Positions 1-8,874 are shown, counted from the stretch's first letter. The stretch: DNA of 64,000 nt from Gemmatimonadota bacterium (GCA_009838975.1 VXQO01000156.1:1-64000); one strand, 5' to 3'. Numbers and translations are program-made. The notes: generated by a model not told the origin, from the sequence alone.

Positions 1-30
1 GGGGGGGTGGGGGTGGTGGGTAGGGGGGCC
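1..30 (+). other. G-rich low-complexity tract
   Basis: The window opens with runs of seven, five, three and six G separated by one to four bases. On the plus strand this could form a G-quadruplex. It could equally be a contig-edge or homopolymer artefact. No gene is visible in positions 1-158. Confidence 0.4.
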
Positions 31-158
31 GCGTAGCCCGGTCAACCGCCCCTCGTGCCAGTGCCGACGACTATGCGGGTCGGCGCGTACAACGCGGCCG
101 GGATTGCAGTGGCCGCCCTCTTCTCTACCTCGATTCTACCACTAGACCGGAGCACCAG

Positions 159-365
159 ATGCGCATGCTGAATCCTCCACACCCCGGTGCATTCGTGAAG
201 ACCGAGGTGATTGAACCTCAGGGTCTGACCATAGCCACCGCCGCGAAGGTGCTCGGCGTCTCCCGGCCCGCACTCTCGACCTTTCTGAATGGCCGGTCGG
301 CGCGGCCGATCAGGGCGTCCGCCTTGACGGGTGCCTCGCCTGCTGTAATACTGAATCGCTGTTAG
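159..365 (+). pseudogene. truncated HigA-type antitoxin
   Basis: The first 47 residues match the start of HigA-family XRE antitoxins: MRM-NPPHPG, then the helix-turn-helix region with GVSRPALSTFLNGR. After NGRS the similarity stops abruptly; about 20 unrelated residues follow before the stop codon, where a normal HigA continues for another 45-50 residues. No HigB toxin is visible upstream in positions 1-158. The fragment is probably the remains of a higBA module cut by a deletion just ahead of the intact VapBC pair. Whether the remaining HTH is still made is unknown. Confidence 0.6.
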
Positions 366-374
366 AGGTAATAC
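345..374 (+). promoter_or_regulatory. direct repeat upstream of vapB, possible operator
   Basis: Two copies of GTAATAC (345-351 and 368-374) lie 23 bp apart, about one and a half to two helical turns apart start to start, immediately before the antitoxin start at 398. Paired short sites like these suit autorepression by a dimeric ribbon-helix-helix antitoxin. A purine-rich ribosome-binding stretch (GGGACAGGGGAG) lies at 382-393. Confidence 0.35.
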
Positions 375-397
375 GGACATCGGGACAGGGGAGTATC

Positions 398-637
398 ATG
401 GTGAGCGTCTCGCTGAGAATGCCGAAGTCTCTTGCCGGGGATGTCGCCGCGGCTGCCCACCGCAAGGGCGTCAGCAAATCGGCGCTCATTCGCGAGGCCA
501 TCGACGCTTTCCTCGACGAGGAAGAGGCCGGACGGCCCAAATCGGCCCTGGACCTCGTGGCCGATCTCGCTGGTTCCTGCGAGGGCCCCGAGGATCTGTC
601 GACAAACAGAAAGCACATGCAAGGCTTTGGTGAGTGA
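398..637 (+). CDS. vapB: ribbon-helix-helix antitoxin of a VapBC module
   Basis: This 79-residue protein starts with VSVSLRMPKSLAGDVAAAA, the beta-strand and first helix of a CopG/MetJ ribbon-helix-helix fold, followed by a second helix with SKSALIREAIDAFL. The acidic C-terminal half would wrap the toxin. Its stop overlaps the GTG start of the PIN toxin by four bases (GTGA, 634-637), the usual translational coupling of toxin-antitoxin pairs. It should neutralise the downstream RNase and autorepress the operon through sites upstream. Confidence 0.85.
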   Translation: MVSVSLRMPKSLAGDVAAAAHRKGVSKSALIREAIDAFLDEEEAGRPKSALDLVADLAGSCEGPEDLSTNRKHMQGFGE

Positions 638-1080
638 CCCGGGAGATCATTCTCGACACGGGCCCGCTGATTGCTCTTCTCAATTCGCGCGATCCTCACC
701 ACGCATGGGCGCGCGAGCAGTGGGCCGCGATTGAGCCCCCGTTGCTTTCCTGCGAGGCGGTGTTGGTCGAGGCGTGTTTTCTCGCGCGGCGTCTCACGCC
801 GGGGGGCCAGAGCAGAGTACTCGACTTCGTCCGGCGCGGGGCCCTCGACCTGTCGTTTTCGCTCTCGGACGAGATTGATGCAGTGGACCGCCTTGTCAGG
901 AAGTATCGCGACATCCCCATGTCGCTCGCGGATGCATGCCTGGTCCGGATGTCCGAGCTGCACCACGCCAGTCCGGTCCTCACCCTGGACCGAGACTTCA
1001 CGATCTATCGCAGGAGCCGGAGGCAGCGGATTCCGCTTCTTTCTCCCGGCGGCGATCCATGTCAGCCGACGCGCGGGTAG
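634..1080 (+). CDS. vapC: PIN-domain ribonuclease toxin (VapC family)
   Basis: This 148-residue PIN-domain protein starts at GTG 634, overlapping the antitoxin stop. Acidic residues expected of the Mg2+ site are visible: ILDTGPLIALL near the N-terminus, the Glu in VLVEACFLA, DACLVRM, and LDRDF near the C-terminus. PIN toxins of this type cleave tRNA or rRNA when the antitoxin is degraded. The length is normal and no active-site acid is missing, so the module looks functional, unlike the HigA fragment next to it. Confidence 0.87.
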   Translation: MTREIILDTGPLIALLNSRDPHHAWAREQWAAIEPPLLSCEAVLVEACFLARRLTPGGQSRVLDFVRRGALDLSFSLSDEIDAVDRLVRKYRDIPMSLADACLVRMSELHHASPVLTLDRDFTIYRRSRRQRIPLLSPGGDPCQPTRG

Positions 1081-1094
1081 ACTGCGATCGCCCC

Positions 1095-2423
1095 CTACCC
1101 CTTCTCCCTCAACTCCAGCGGCGGCCTCCATTCCTCCACGCCCGGCAGACGCCGGCCCCAGGTGTTGCCGTATGGATCTCCCTTCCCCAGCAGGAACCGG
1201 ATCGCAAGCCGGTGGAGCATGTTCACTTTTGGAACGAAGCCGTGAAAGCCGGCCAGCCCGGACAGCGCCCGGTCGCGCAGTTCCCAGTAGCCCAGGTCGC
1301 CTGGCTTGACGCAGACGACGCGCGACTCGTCCATGAACGGAGGAATGGCACCTGCAAGCGGAACGGTGCCGTCGCCGGTGGCGCGCCTCGCCCTCTGGTC
1401 CTCCGAATCCCAGTCGTTTCGGCGCTCGGCCGAGCCAAGCAGGAAGCGAGGCCTTCCCCGCTCGTCGCGCCCGACCCTCAGCGCGACCCGCGTTTCCGCA
1501 TCGACACCCGCAATCACGAGCCAGTCTTCGTCGCGAACAAGGTCCCCACTGGACTCGTCATGGGCTCCTTCACCCGCCGTACCATCGCCGGTCGCCAGCC
1601 TCAACGCCGAGATCCGCTCACGGTGCGCCCTGGCCGTGTCGAGCATGTCCTTGAACAGATCCGCGCCGGCAACGTTCCAGCCACTGACCTGGTGCGTGAT
1701 CGTGCGGATCACGCTGGGCTGCCACGCGTCCGGGTGGAAGATGTCCGACTCCATGCCGTCCTCCACGACGAGCGCGCCGTCGAAGCTCGGCAGCAGGTGG
1801 TAGAGCGCCGGCGTCATCCGTGCCATGCGGCGTTCGCGGGCCCCACCGGAGTTGTCGCCGAGGTCGGCGGTGCCGGTGGCCAGCTTGAGAATCGCCTCGT
1901 GCGACCCCTGAAATGGCGACGCCAGGGTCACGACCTTGTTGACGGAGCCGCCGCCGTGCCGTTCGATGTAGCCCGCGATGATCAGCCCGCCCATCGAATG
2001 GCCGACCAGATTGACCGTCGGGTTGGCCGTGTAGTCCTCGTCGTCCCGGTAGTGCTTCAGCAACAGGGTCCGGTCGATGACCTCCTGGACGAACGCGGCC
2101 AGCCGTTCCTCGATCCGGTCCAGCGGCAACCGCCAGTCATAGCCGAAGGGAAATACCGGCGCGGGCTCATCTTCCTCACCGGCCAGACCGTCGCGCAGCT
2201 CCTCGGTCAGGTCCTCGTAGACAAGCGGGAAGGGACCGCCGGAAGAAACGCGGGCCGGCTCGAGAAGTTCGTAGCGCTGGTCCTCCGGATGCAGGGTGAT
2301 CCGGTCGAAGCGCTTGTTGCGTACCGCAGTCCAGACGGCTTCGGGCGGCAGCTCGTACTCGTCGTGCAGAACGGATGCCGTGATGCCGGGGATGACGATG
2401 GTCGGGGAGGTGGTGATGGGCAT
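1095..2423 (-). CDS. LCAT/PGAP1-like alpha/beta hydrolase
   Basis: This 442-residue alpha/beta hydrolase resembles the lecithin:cholesterol acyltransferase (PF02450) group. IVIPGITAS near the N-terminus forms the oxyanion strand, FPFGYDWRLP is the family's diagnostic block, and the nucleophile elbow is VGHSMGG with Ser143. TLASPFQGSHEA follows, as in triacylglycerol lipases. No signal peptide is visible, so it may act in the cytoplasm. The substrate is probably a lipid ester, but nothing in the sequence fixes it. It faces the VapC gene tail to tail with a 14-bp gap and lies 47 bp downstream of a small membrane protein gene on the same strand. Confidence 0.75.
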   Translation of the reverse strand: MPITTSPTIVIPGITASVLHDEYELPPEAVWTAVRNKRFDRITLHPEDQRYELLEPARVSSGGPFPLVYEDLTEELRDGLAGEEDEPAPVFPFGYDWRLPLDRIEERLAAFVQEVIDRTLLLKHYRDDEDYTANPTVNLVGHSMGGLIIAGYIERHGGGSVNKVVTLASPFQGSHEAILKLATGTADLGDNSGGARERRMARMTPALYHLLPSFDGALVVEDGMESDIFHPDAWQPSVIRTITHQVSGWNVAGADLFKDMLDTARAHRERISALRLATGDGTAGEGAHDESSGDLVRDEDWLVIAGVDAETRVALRVGRDERGRPRFLLGSAERRNDWDSEDQRARRATGDGTVPLAGAIPPFMDESRVVCVKPGDLGYWELRDRALSGLAGFHGFVPKVNMLHRLAIRFLLGKGDPYGNTWGRRLPGVEEWRPPLELREKG

Positions 2424-2470
2424 TGGGGGACTCTTGATGAAGGAGTTGTCAGCGCGGGTGCTCGGTCCGC

Positions 2471-2842
2471 CTACTTCGGCCGGTCGTTGTTACCGCTGTC
2501 GCGGCCCTTGTCCTTCCCCTCCCCGGCCCGGGAGCCGAACCAGAACCCGACGATCGGGCCGATTACGGCGACGATGTACGCGAACACGTCCTCGGCCCGG
2601 TCGAATTGACCCGTAGCAAGGAAGGTGATGATCATGCTCGCCGCGAGGATCGCGAAGGTCCACGCCATGATGTGCGTGATGATCGGCTGAACCATCTCCT
2701 TGCGGAAAACGGTCTCAAACGCATTCGCGTCGCCGCTGGCCGAGCTGCTTTTGACCATTCGCTGGACAAACCATCCCAGCGCGACAACAAGTAACACGAG
2801 GGTGGTCAGAATCGGCCACCATTCGCGGAGCCATTCGTTCAT
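2471..2842 (-). CDS. small membrane protein of unknown function
   Basis: This 123-residue protein has an N-terminal transmembrane helix (about residues 10-28), two further hydrophobic helices (about 58-76 and 85-103) and a charged, lysine- and aspartate-rich tail. I do not recognise a family. It lies 47 bp upstream of the LCAT-like hydrolase on the same strand and may be cotranscribed, possibly anchoring or assisting that enzyme. That link is inference only. Confidence 0.65.
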   Translation of the reverse strand: MNEWLREWWPILTTLVLLVVALGWFVQRMVKSSSASGDANAFETVFRKEMVQPIITHIMAWTFAILAASMIITFLATGQFDRAEDVFAYIVAVIGPIVGFWFGSRAGEGKDKGRDSGNNDRPK

Positions 2843-3003
2843 GGGGTCTCTCCTGCGTATCGCCTGGATGCCACTGTCATTTCAAAGGTACACACTGACG
2901 ACGATCGGGTCGGGCGGCAAGTTGTCGGGGTCCCAACGGCACCATGCCAACTATATTCAAGGCCCCTTCCCCCTCTCAGCCCCTTCCAGATCCGCCAAAC
3001 CCC

Positions 3004-4398
3004 ATGTCCGACACCCGAACGATGCCGTCCGACCAGGACGTCCGCGACATTATCGAGAAGGACAGGAAGCACCTCTGGCACCATCTGTTCCAGCACAGCG
3101 TGTTCGAGACGCAGGATCCGCAGGTCTTTGTGGAAGGAGAGGGCGCTCGCGTTAGGGACATCCACGGGAATTGGTACCTCGACGGCGCGTCGGGCGGCGT
3201 CTGGTGCGTCAACGTCGGTTACGGGCGGGAGAGCATCGCGAAGGCGGTGTACGAGCAGCTCCGACGCCTGCCGTACTATGCGGGCGTTGCCGGCACCGTG
3301 CCGGCGGCCCAATACGCGAGCGCGCTGGCTCAGTGGCTGCCCGAGCTCGACCGCCTCTACTTCGCCAACAGCGGCTCGGAGGCCAACGAGAAGGCGATCA
3401 AGATGGTGCGTCAGATCGCGCACCAGCATGGAACCGGGAAGTACAAGGTCCTCTACCGCGACCGCGACTATCACGGGACTACCATCGGCTGCCTGGCGGC
3501 CAGCGGACAGGAGGAGCGCAAGGATGCGTACGGGCCGTTCCCCGACGGGTTCGCGGCGATTCCCCACGCGATGTGCTATCGCTGCCCGTTCGACAGGACC
3601 TATCCGGACTGCGACGTGGAGTGTGCGCGCGCACTGGAGGACGCCATCGAGGCCGAGGGACCGGACACGGTGGGCGGCGTCATTCTCGAACCGATCACCG
3701 CCGGCGGCGGCATCATCCCACCGGTCGCGGAATACTACGGGATCGTCCGCGACATCTGCGACAGCTACGGTGTCGTTCTGATTATCGACGAAGTCGTCTG
3801 CGGCTTCGGGCGGACCGGGACGATGTTCGGGTATCAGCACTACGACTTCGTACCCGACATTGTCACGATGGCCAAGGGGCTGGCCAGTTCCTACGCGCCG
3901 ATCTCGGCGGTTGCCGTGCGCGGCGATGTCTTCGACGCCTTTCTGCAGGATCCGAGCGACAAATACGGCTACTTCCGCGACATCAGCACCTACGGCGGAT
4001 GCACGGCGGGCTTCGCCGCGGCCCTTGAGAACCTGCGCATCATCGAGGAAGAGAACCTGATCGAGAACAGCCGCGTGATGGGCGAGTACCTGCTGGACAG
4101 TCTGCGCGCGCTGTCCGACCACCGGAACGTCGGCGACGTGCGCGGAAAAGGCCTGTTTGCCGGCGTCGAACTCGTAAAGGACAAGACCTCGAAGACGCCG
4201 GTGAGCGAGGACGTGATGGCTGCGGTCGTGAAGAAGGCCGCCGACGAGGGCGTCCTGGTGGGCAAGACCACGCGGAGCGTCCCGGGCTTGAACAACACGA
4301 TCAACGTGGCCCCGCCGCTGATCGTCACGAAGGCGGACATCGACGAGCTGGTGGACGCGGTGAAGGCCGGCATCGAGCACGGCTGCCGGGGTCTCTGA
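3004..4398 (+). CDS. class III PLP-dependent aminotransferase, taurine/omega-amino acid:pyruvate type
   Basis: This 464-residue fold-type I, class III aminotransferase has the N-terminal block KDRKHLWHHLFQH and GVWCVNVGYG, as in taurine:pyruvate and beta-alanine:pyruvate transaminases. ANSGSEANEKAIK contacts the cofactor phosphate, IIDEVVCGFGRTG carries the Asp that binds the pyridine nitrogen, and TMAKG holds the Schiff-base lysine (Lys291). ATG 3004 was chosen because family members begin near there; ATG 2944 would add 20 proline-rich residues. The symporter gene follows after 16 bp, so amino acid uptake and transamination are probably coupled. The amino donor is not determined by sequence. 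Confidence 0.85.
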   Translation: MSDTRTMPSDQDVRDIIEKDRKHLWHHLFQHSVFETQDPQVFVEGEGARVRDIHGNWYLDGASGGVWCVNVGYGRESIAKAVYEQLRRLPYYAGVAGTVPAAQYASALAQWLPELDRLYFANSGSEANEKAIKMVRQIAHQHGTGKYKVLYRDRDYHGTTIGCLAASGQEERKDAYGPFPDGFAAIPHAMCYRCPFDRTYPDCDVECARALEDAIEAEGPDTVGGVILEPITAGGGIIPPVAEYYGIVRDICDSYGVVLIIDEVVCGFGRTGTMFGYQHYDFVPDIVTMAKGLASSYAPISAVAVRGDVFDAFLQDPSDKYGYFRDISTYGGCTAGFAAALENLRIIEEENLIENSRVMGEYLLDSLRALSDHRNVGDVRGKGLFAGVELVKDKTSKTPVSEDVMAAVVKKAADEGVLVGKTTRSVPGLNNTINVAPPLIVTKADIDELVDAVKAGIEHGCRGL

Positions 4399-4414
4399 GG
4401 ACAGGTCCGCCGGA

Positions 4415-5848
4415 ATGGATTTCGACGAGCGAATCAATCAGCTGATGCAGCCGGTTACGGACGCCGTCGCCGGCTTCATCTTCTTCGCCGTGCCGATTGC
4501 GGGCGCCCAGGTGCCCCTCATCGTGGCGTGGCTGATCGCCGGCGGCGTGTTCTTCACCCTCTACCTGCGCTTCATCAACGTGCGCGGCTTCAAGCACGCG
4601 CTGGACCTGGTCAGGGGCCGCTACACCGATCCTTCCCAGCCGGGCGAGGTCACGCCCTTCCAGGCGCTGGCGACCGCCGTATCGGGCACGGTCGGCATCG
4701 GGAACATCGCGGGCGTGGCGGTGGCGATCTCCCTGGGCGGACCCGGAGCCACGCTCTGGCTGATCATCGCCGGACTGCTCGGTATGAGCACCAAGTTCGC
4801 CGAGTGCACCCTGGCCGTGAAATACCGTCGCACCCACGCGGACGGCTCGGTCAGCGGCGGTCCCATGTACTATCTGCAGCGCGGCCTGGAGCTGCGGAAC
4901 CTGCCCCGGGTCGGCCGCGGACTGGGAATGTTCTACGCCGCCGCCATGGTTTTCGGCTGTCTCGGAATCGGCAACATGTTCCAGTCCAACCAGGCCGCCG
5001 CCATTCTCATCGAGGTGACGGGAGCCGCCGACAGCTTCTTCAGCGACAAGGCGTGGCTGCTGGGAATCTTCATGGCCGTCGCCGTCGCGATGGTCATCGT
5101 CGGCGGCATCAGGAGCATCGCGCGGGTCACCTCCCGGCTGGTGCCCTTCATGGCGGTGCTCTACGTCCTGTCGGCCCTGGCGATCATCGGCATCAACGCC
5201 GAGCGGCTGCCGGCCGCCATCGTCCAGATCTGGCAGGGCGCGTTCTCGCCGGATAGCGTCGGCGGAGGAATGATCGGCGTCATGATCATCGGATTCCGGC
5301 GCGCGGTCTTCTCCAACGAAGCCGGCCTCGGGTCCGCCGCAATCGCCCACTCGGCGGTGCGAACGGACGAACCCTGCACGGAGGGCTTCGTCAGCCTGCT
5401 CGAGCCGTTCATCGACACGGTGGTCATCTGCACCATGACGGCGCTGGTCATCATCACGACGATCTACGATCCCGCGCTCGCCGACACCGGCATCACCGGC
5501 ATCGAAATGACCAAGACGGCGTTTGAGAGCACGTTGTCGTGGTCCCCGGTGCCGCTCTCGGTCGCCGCCGTGATGTTCGCCTTCTCGACCATGATCTCGT
5601 GGAGCTACTACGGCCTTAAAGCCCTCACGTACCTGACCGGCCAGCACCGACCGGTCGAGACCGGGTTCAAGCTCTTCTTCTGCGGCTTCGTGGTGCTGGG
5701 CGCCAGCATCAATCTCGGGGCGCTGATCGATCTCTCCGACGCGATGATCTACGTGGTCGCGATCCCCAATCTCATGGGACTGTACCTGCTCGCACCTGCG
5801 TTGAGGCGCGAGGTGCTCTCGTACCGGGAGCGGCTCGGGCGGTATTGA
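4415..5848 (+). CDS. AGCS-family sodium:alanine/glycine symporter
   Basis: This 477-residue polytopic transporter of the alanine/glycine:cation symporter family has about 10-11 hydrophobic helices. The signature GTVGIGNIAGVAVAI follows the first helices, and GGPGA and FSNEAGLGSAAIAHS are further family blocks. It imports alanine, glycine or related amino acids with Na+. It lies 16 bp behind the aminotransferase and has its own ATG. If the aminotransferase uses pyruvate it yields alanine, so the transporter could supply the donor or exchange the product. Confidence 0.9.
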   Translation: MDFDERINQLMQPVTDAVAGFIFFAVPIAGAQVPLIVAWLIAGGVFFTLYLRFINVRGFKHALDLVRGRYTDPSQPGEVTPFQALATAVSGTVGIGNIAGVAVAISLGGPGATLWLIIAGLLGMSTKFAECTLAVKYRRTHADGSVSGGPMYYLQRGLELRNLPRVGRGLGMFYAAAMVFGCLGIGNMFQSNQAAAILIEVTGAADSFFSDKAWLLGIFMAVAVAMVIVGGIRSIARVTSRLVPFMAVLYVLSALAIIGINAERLPAAIVQIWQGAFSPDSVGGGMIGVMIIGFRRAVFSNEAGLGSAAIAHSAVRTDEPCTEGFVSLLEPFIDTVVICTMTALVIITTIYDPALADTGITGIEMTKTAFESTLSWSPVPLSVAAVMFAFSTMISWSYYGLKALTYLTGQHRPVETGFKLFFCGFVVLGASINLGALIDLSDAMIYVVAIPNLMGLYLLAPALRREVLSYRERLGRY

Positions 5849-5867
5849 CGCCGGTCGCGCACCGAAC

Positions 5868-6920
5868 CTACCGCGTCGTCCCCACCCCCCGATCATTCCG
5901 CGCCAGCACCCGGTCGCCACCCTCGAACACGAACGGCACCGACCGGTTGTCGGGATCCCAGAGGTCGCGGTGCGTCTGCACCTGGAGATGGAGGTGCGCC
6001 ATGGTCGTATTGCCGGAGTTGCCGACCAGGGCCAGCGGATCGCCCTTCCGCACCCGGTCCCCCTCGTTGACCTGGAGCGTCCCGTGCCGCAGATGCGCGA
6101 GGACGACAAAAAGTCCGGTTTCGAGCTCGATGACAACCACGTTCCCGGCCGCGTCCGCGGGATCGGTCACGAAGTTCGCGCCCTCCGCATCCTCCATCCT
6201 GTCCTCTGCGATGACCACGATACCGTCCACGGGCGATACCAGTGGCTGCTCCCAACTGTAGACCGACGCGTTGCCCGTCCCGTCGGTGAAGATCCGGCCG
6301 TCGTCGAGCCGCACGAGGTCGAGGGCGAACCGCTGGTTGTAGGCCGAGAGATGGTGGTTTTGCAGGGGACTGGGTCCGCCTTGCAAGACGAGCCAGTCAC
6401 CCTCGAAGGGCGGAGCGATCTGCACGACATCGGCCGCGCCATCCCGGAAACCCCCGCCCCCAAACGCGCGCCCCAGATCGAACGCCAGGACCAGGGCGCC
6501 CGCCACCATGACGAGGGTGGGCCCGGGGTTGGTCCGGCGCGGGGCGACGAACGAAGCCGCGACCCGCAGCACGGAGATGACGATCACGGCCGCGATCAGA
6601 GGCGTCATCTCGGCCGAGCGCGGGAAGACGGTCACGCACGCGACGCCGGCCATCGCCCAGAAACTCGCGCGCCCGACCGCTTGCAGAAGTTGGGACCGAT
6701 GGTCGCGCCTGCCCGGTTCACGGAGCAGCTCCAGCTGCAGGCGTCGCTTCCACGCCAGCCAGCTGCGACTCGCGATCGCCCAGACTAGGCCGAGCAGCAG
6801 CACGACCGCCAGCGCCTGGTGGCTGTAGAGGCCGACGATACGGAGGGAGAAGAGGGCAGCGAGGGCAAGGAGGGTGAGGAGCGCGGTGATGATTTGGCGG
6901 GTTGGTGTGGCTTGTGTCAT
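5868..6920 (-). CDS. membrane-anchored M23 (LytM-type) peptidase
   Basis: About 350 residues. The N-terminal third carries several hydrophobic helices. The C-terminal 170 residues form a LytM/peptidase M23 domain: a His-Asp pair in HHLSAYNQRFALDLVRLDDG, SPVDGIVV, and the HLHLQV motif that supplies the other zinc ligands. Such enzymes cleave peptidoglycan crosslinks or act as lysostaphin-like regulators. ATG 6920 gives a protein starting just before the first helix; ATG 6953 is an alternative. It converges on the symporter gene and diverges from the split propeller gene. Confidence 0.78.
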   Translation of the reverse strand: MTQATPTRQIITALLTLLALAALFSLRIVGLYSHQALAVVLLLGLVWAIASRSWLAWKRRLQLELLREPGRRDHRSQLLQAVGRASFWAMAGVACVTVFPRSAEMTPLIAAVIVISVLRVAASFVAPRRTNPGPTLVMVAGALVLAFDLGRAFGGGGFRDGAADVVQIAPPFEGDWLVLQGGPSPLQNHHLSAYNQRFALDLVRLDDGRIFTDGTGNASVYSWEQPLVSPVDGIVVIAEDRMEDAEGANFVTDPADAAGNVVVIELETGLFVVLAHLRHGTLQVNEGDRVRKGDPLALVGNSGNTTMAHLHLQVQTHRDLWDPDNRSVPFVFEGGDRVLARNDRGVGTTR

Positions 6921-7229
6921 GGCTTTCGCACCAGCGTCTCCAGGGTATCTCATCACGATTGCACCCCGGAGTTCCGGGTATAGGCGATTTCCATCCCACC
7001 CCTGCCTCCCACAACGCTCGCTCCGGCCACGCCGACGATCACCGTTCGAAGGAACCGTGTCATGAAGGAACTCCTCTTGACGGAAGTGAGGGCGGATTGT
7101 GCCATCGGCGCCCTGCCGCACGAAACATGCCACCTCACTCGCGCGCATATTAGTGGGATACGGACGGGTCTGGCCGCCAGGCACGTCCTCTGGAGAGGGC
7201 ACACCCTGCGCAACCGGGAGACAATCAGC

Positions 7230-7392
7230 ATGAGACTGGCCGCCTACCCGATTATCGCCACACTGCTGGCCACCCCCGCCGTCGCTCAGGACCGGCCGCT
7301 GACCGCGGACGTGACCGAGGTGTACCGCGTGGGCGGCGTGAACTCGGAGGAGTGGGCGTTCTTCGGGCCTGCATTGCAGCCGGGCTTCGATG
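7230..7392 (+). pseudogene. 5' fragment of a beta-propeller gene split by a transposon
   Basis: ATG 7230 follows a GGGAG ribosome-binding site at 7216. The fragment encodes a signal peptide (MRLAAYPIIATLLATPAVAQ) and the first strand of a 6-bladed beta-propeller, TEVYRVGGVNSEEW, ending FDG exactly where the transposon begins. The rest of the gene resumes at 11095. Removing the element plus one copy of the target duplication restores one frame of 435 codons reading FDGAGNLVVLDAF across the join. As it stands, translation runs about 13 residues into the element and stops near 7431. Confidence 0.85.
7385..7392 (+). repeat. left target-site duplication of the transposon
   Basis: CTTCGATG lies directly outside the left inverted repeat and is repeated exactly at 11087-11094 outside the right end. 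An 8-bp duplication is what IS1595-family transposases normally generate. Confidence 0.92.
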
Positions 7393-7405
7393 GGGGACTA
7401 TATAG
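7393..7405 (+). repeat. left terminal inverted repeat
   Basis: GGGGACTATATAG matches the reverse complement of 11074-11086 at all 13 positions. Just inside it, GGTCG-CTAGA-CGACC (7405-7419) can form a short hairpin that the right end lacks. Confidence 0.9.
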
Positions 7406-7429
7406 GTCGCTAGACGACCGTAGGCGATC

Positions 7430-7672
7430 CTAAGGAGTGGGAGGCTTTCGGTCCCGACGCACCTGCCCGTCCTTGCGGTCCGTCGGCCTGGGGGGAGGCT
7501 CCCTGCGGATGGGCCGTAGCAGCGCCTTGGCCAACTCTTCGGGGGTCGCGCCCGCGAACTCGTTCGGCTTCCTGTCCACGGGGTCCACCTCTCTTTCCTC
7601 GTCGTCTTTCCAGTGCTCGCCTGGTCGGGAGCGCGGAGCGTCAGCGCCGCGTCGATCAGTGCGGCTGCCCAT
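7430..7672 (-). CDS. small passenger protein of unknown function
   Basis: Up to 80 residues. It is highly charged, with the recognisable core PNEFAGATPEELAKALLRPI followed by a proline- and arginine-rich tail. ATG 7672 lacks a clear ribosome-binding site; GTG 7588, preceded by GAGGAAAGAGAG, would give a 53-residue protein and is the more convincing start. It sits at the left end of the transposon and reads outward. No function can be assigned. A DNA-binding or transposition-accessory role is conceivable but unsupported. Confidence 0.5.
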   Translation of the reverse strand: MGSRTDRRGADAPRSRPGEHWKDDEEREVDPVDRKPNEFAGATPEELAKALLRPIRREPPPRPTDRKDGQVRRDRKPPTP

Positions 7673-7725
7673 GCTTGGGAATCTATGGCGTGAGTCGTCA
7701 ATCGCAAGGGGGCGAACATCTTAGG

Positions 7726-8514
7726 CTAGAACTTCCCCGACAGGTCGATGTCAGCTTCCGGGCAGACCACTCGGAGCCATTTCTGAACCGGCATGTGACG
7801 GTCGTGGTGCAGTTCTCCTGTCACCTGGCAGCCTCCGAGAACGTCCCAATACATCCGAATACCCGGATAGTCGTGCGTGCCGCTCACGCGGCCGGACGCA
7901 ACCGTGTCCGGCCGGAAGAACCGGCGGTCCACCAAAATGACATGCGTCTCGCCGTCGCTGAACGTACGGTCGAGCGCGACCGGACCCGTGGCGAATGTCC
8001 ACTTGTCGCGGTGGCAGTGGTTGCCGGAATCGTAGTAGCAGCCGCTCAGGTATCCCGCCCCGCTCACTGCGGCGTCGTAGTTGGCGATGTGCTCGATCTC
8101 CCGCTCTGGAATGTACGGGCCGATCGTGAACCAGTCGCCGAAACCGACCTTGGAAGGGCTCCAGAGACAGGACTTGCAGACCCACTCCGAGTCTCCCCAG
8201 CCGTCCACCCGAGGCTGCTCGAAGGCGATGCGGTAGGTGCCGAAAGGCAGCCGGTCCACGACAACCACCGTGTCGGTGACCGGGTACCGAGAGGCGACGA
8301 TGGTGCCGATGGACTGCTCTTCTTGCTCCCTGCTCTGGAGCATGATGAGGGCGCTGTCAAAGTACTGCGCGCGCAAGTCTACGGGCAGCGGAACGACCAA
8401 CTTCACGGTCACCGTGCCGTAAGTCGGCAGGGCTGGCTCGGGCTCATCCGGTGCGACCGGACTGCACGACAGCGCGGCAAGTATACTGAGGACCGGAACG
8501 AATTGCTTCCGCAT
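7726..8514 (-). CDS. passenger lipoprotein of unknown function
   Basis: This 262-residue protein has a short basic N-terminus (MRKQF), a hydrophobic stretch and AALSCSPV, a plausible though imperfect lipobox with Cys17. The mature part begins with an acidic linker, then TYGTVTVKLVVPLP, a strand pattern like a carboxypeptidase-regulatory or Ig-like domain. Six further cysteines (in VCKSC, GCYYD, HCHRD, GGCQV, VVCPE) suggest an extracytoplasmic fold with disulfides. No catalytic motif was recognised. It lies inside the transposon and is transcribed toward its left end. Confidence 0.65.
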   Translation of the reverse strand: MRKQFVPVLSILAALSCSPVAPDEPEPALPTYGTVTVKLVVPLPVDLRAQYFDSALIMLQSREQEEQSIGTIVASRYPVTDTVVVVDRLPFGTYRIAFEQPRVDGWGDSEWVCKSCLWSPSKVGFGDWFTIGPYIPEREIEHIANYDAAVSGAGYLSGCYYDSGNHCHRDKWTFATGPVALDRTFSDGETHVILVDRRFFRPDTVASGRVSGTHDYPGIRMYWDVLGGCQVTGELHHDRHMPVQKWLRVVCPEADIDLSGKF

Positions 8515-8874
8515 GGCCGAGGCTTTCCCCCATGCCCCCGGTCCCGCGCCGACGCTCGCCGAAAGACACGGGGACGTGATTGGCGGTTGCTACGACCTCG
8601 GCAGCGAGAGTCTTTGCCCCCCAGCAAGCCGGGCCGTTGTCACAACCATTCGAGGAAAGAACAGTCCCGCGTATTCGCCTGTGGCCCTAGGCGGGAGCGA
8701 CCCGCCTGAGCGTGCAGAGGCTCTCGTATTCGGCAGGCGACCCGGCCGGATTCGGCCTGGTAGCCTCGAACAGTTGTGACGCCCGAATCGTAACCGGCGA
8801 GTTCGTGAGTCGCAAGAAAAGCAGCCGTTTCTTCCACCCCGGCTGAATTGGGGTTATATTCGGGGCCCGGAACG

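Noticed and set aside
4325-6136. 603-codon minus-strand frame opposite the AGCS symporter
   Set aside because: His/Arg/Asp-rich nonsense-like composition antisense to a clear transporter.
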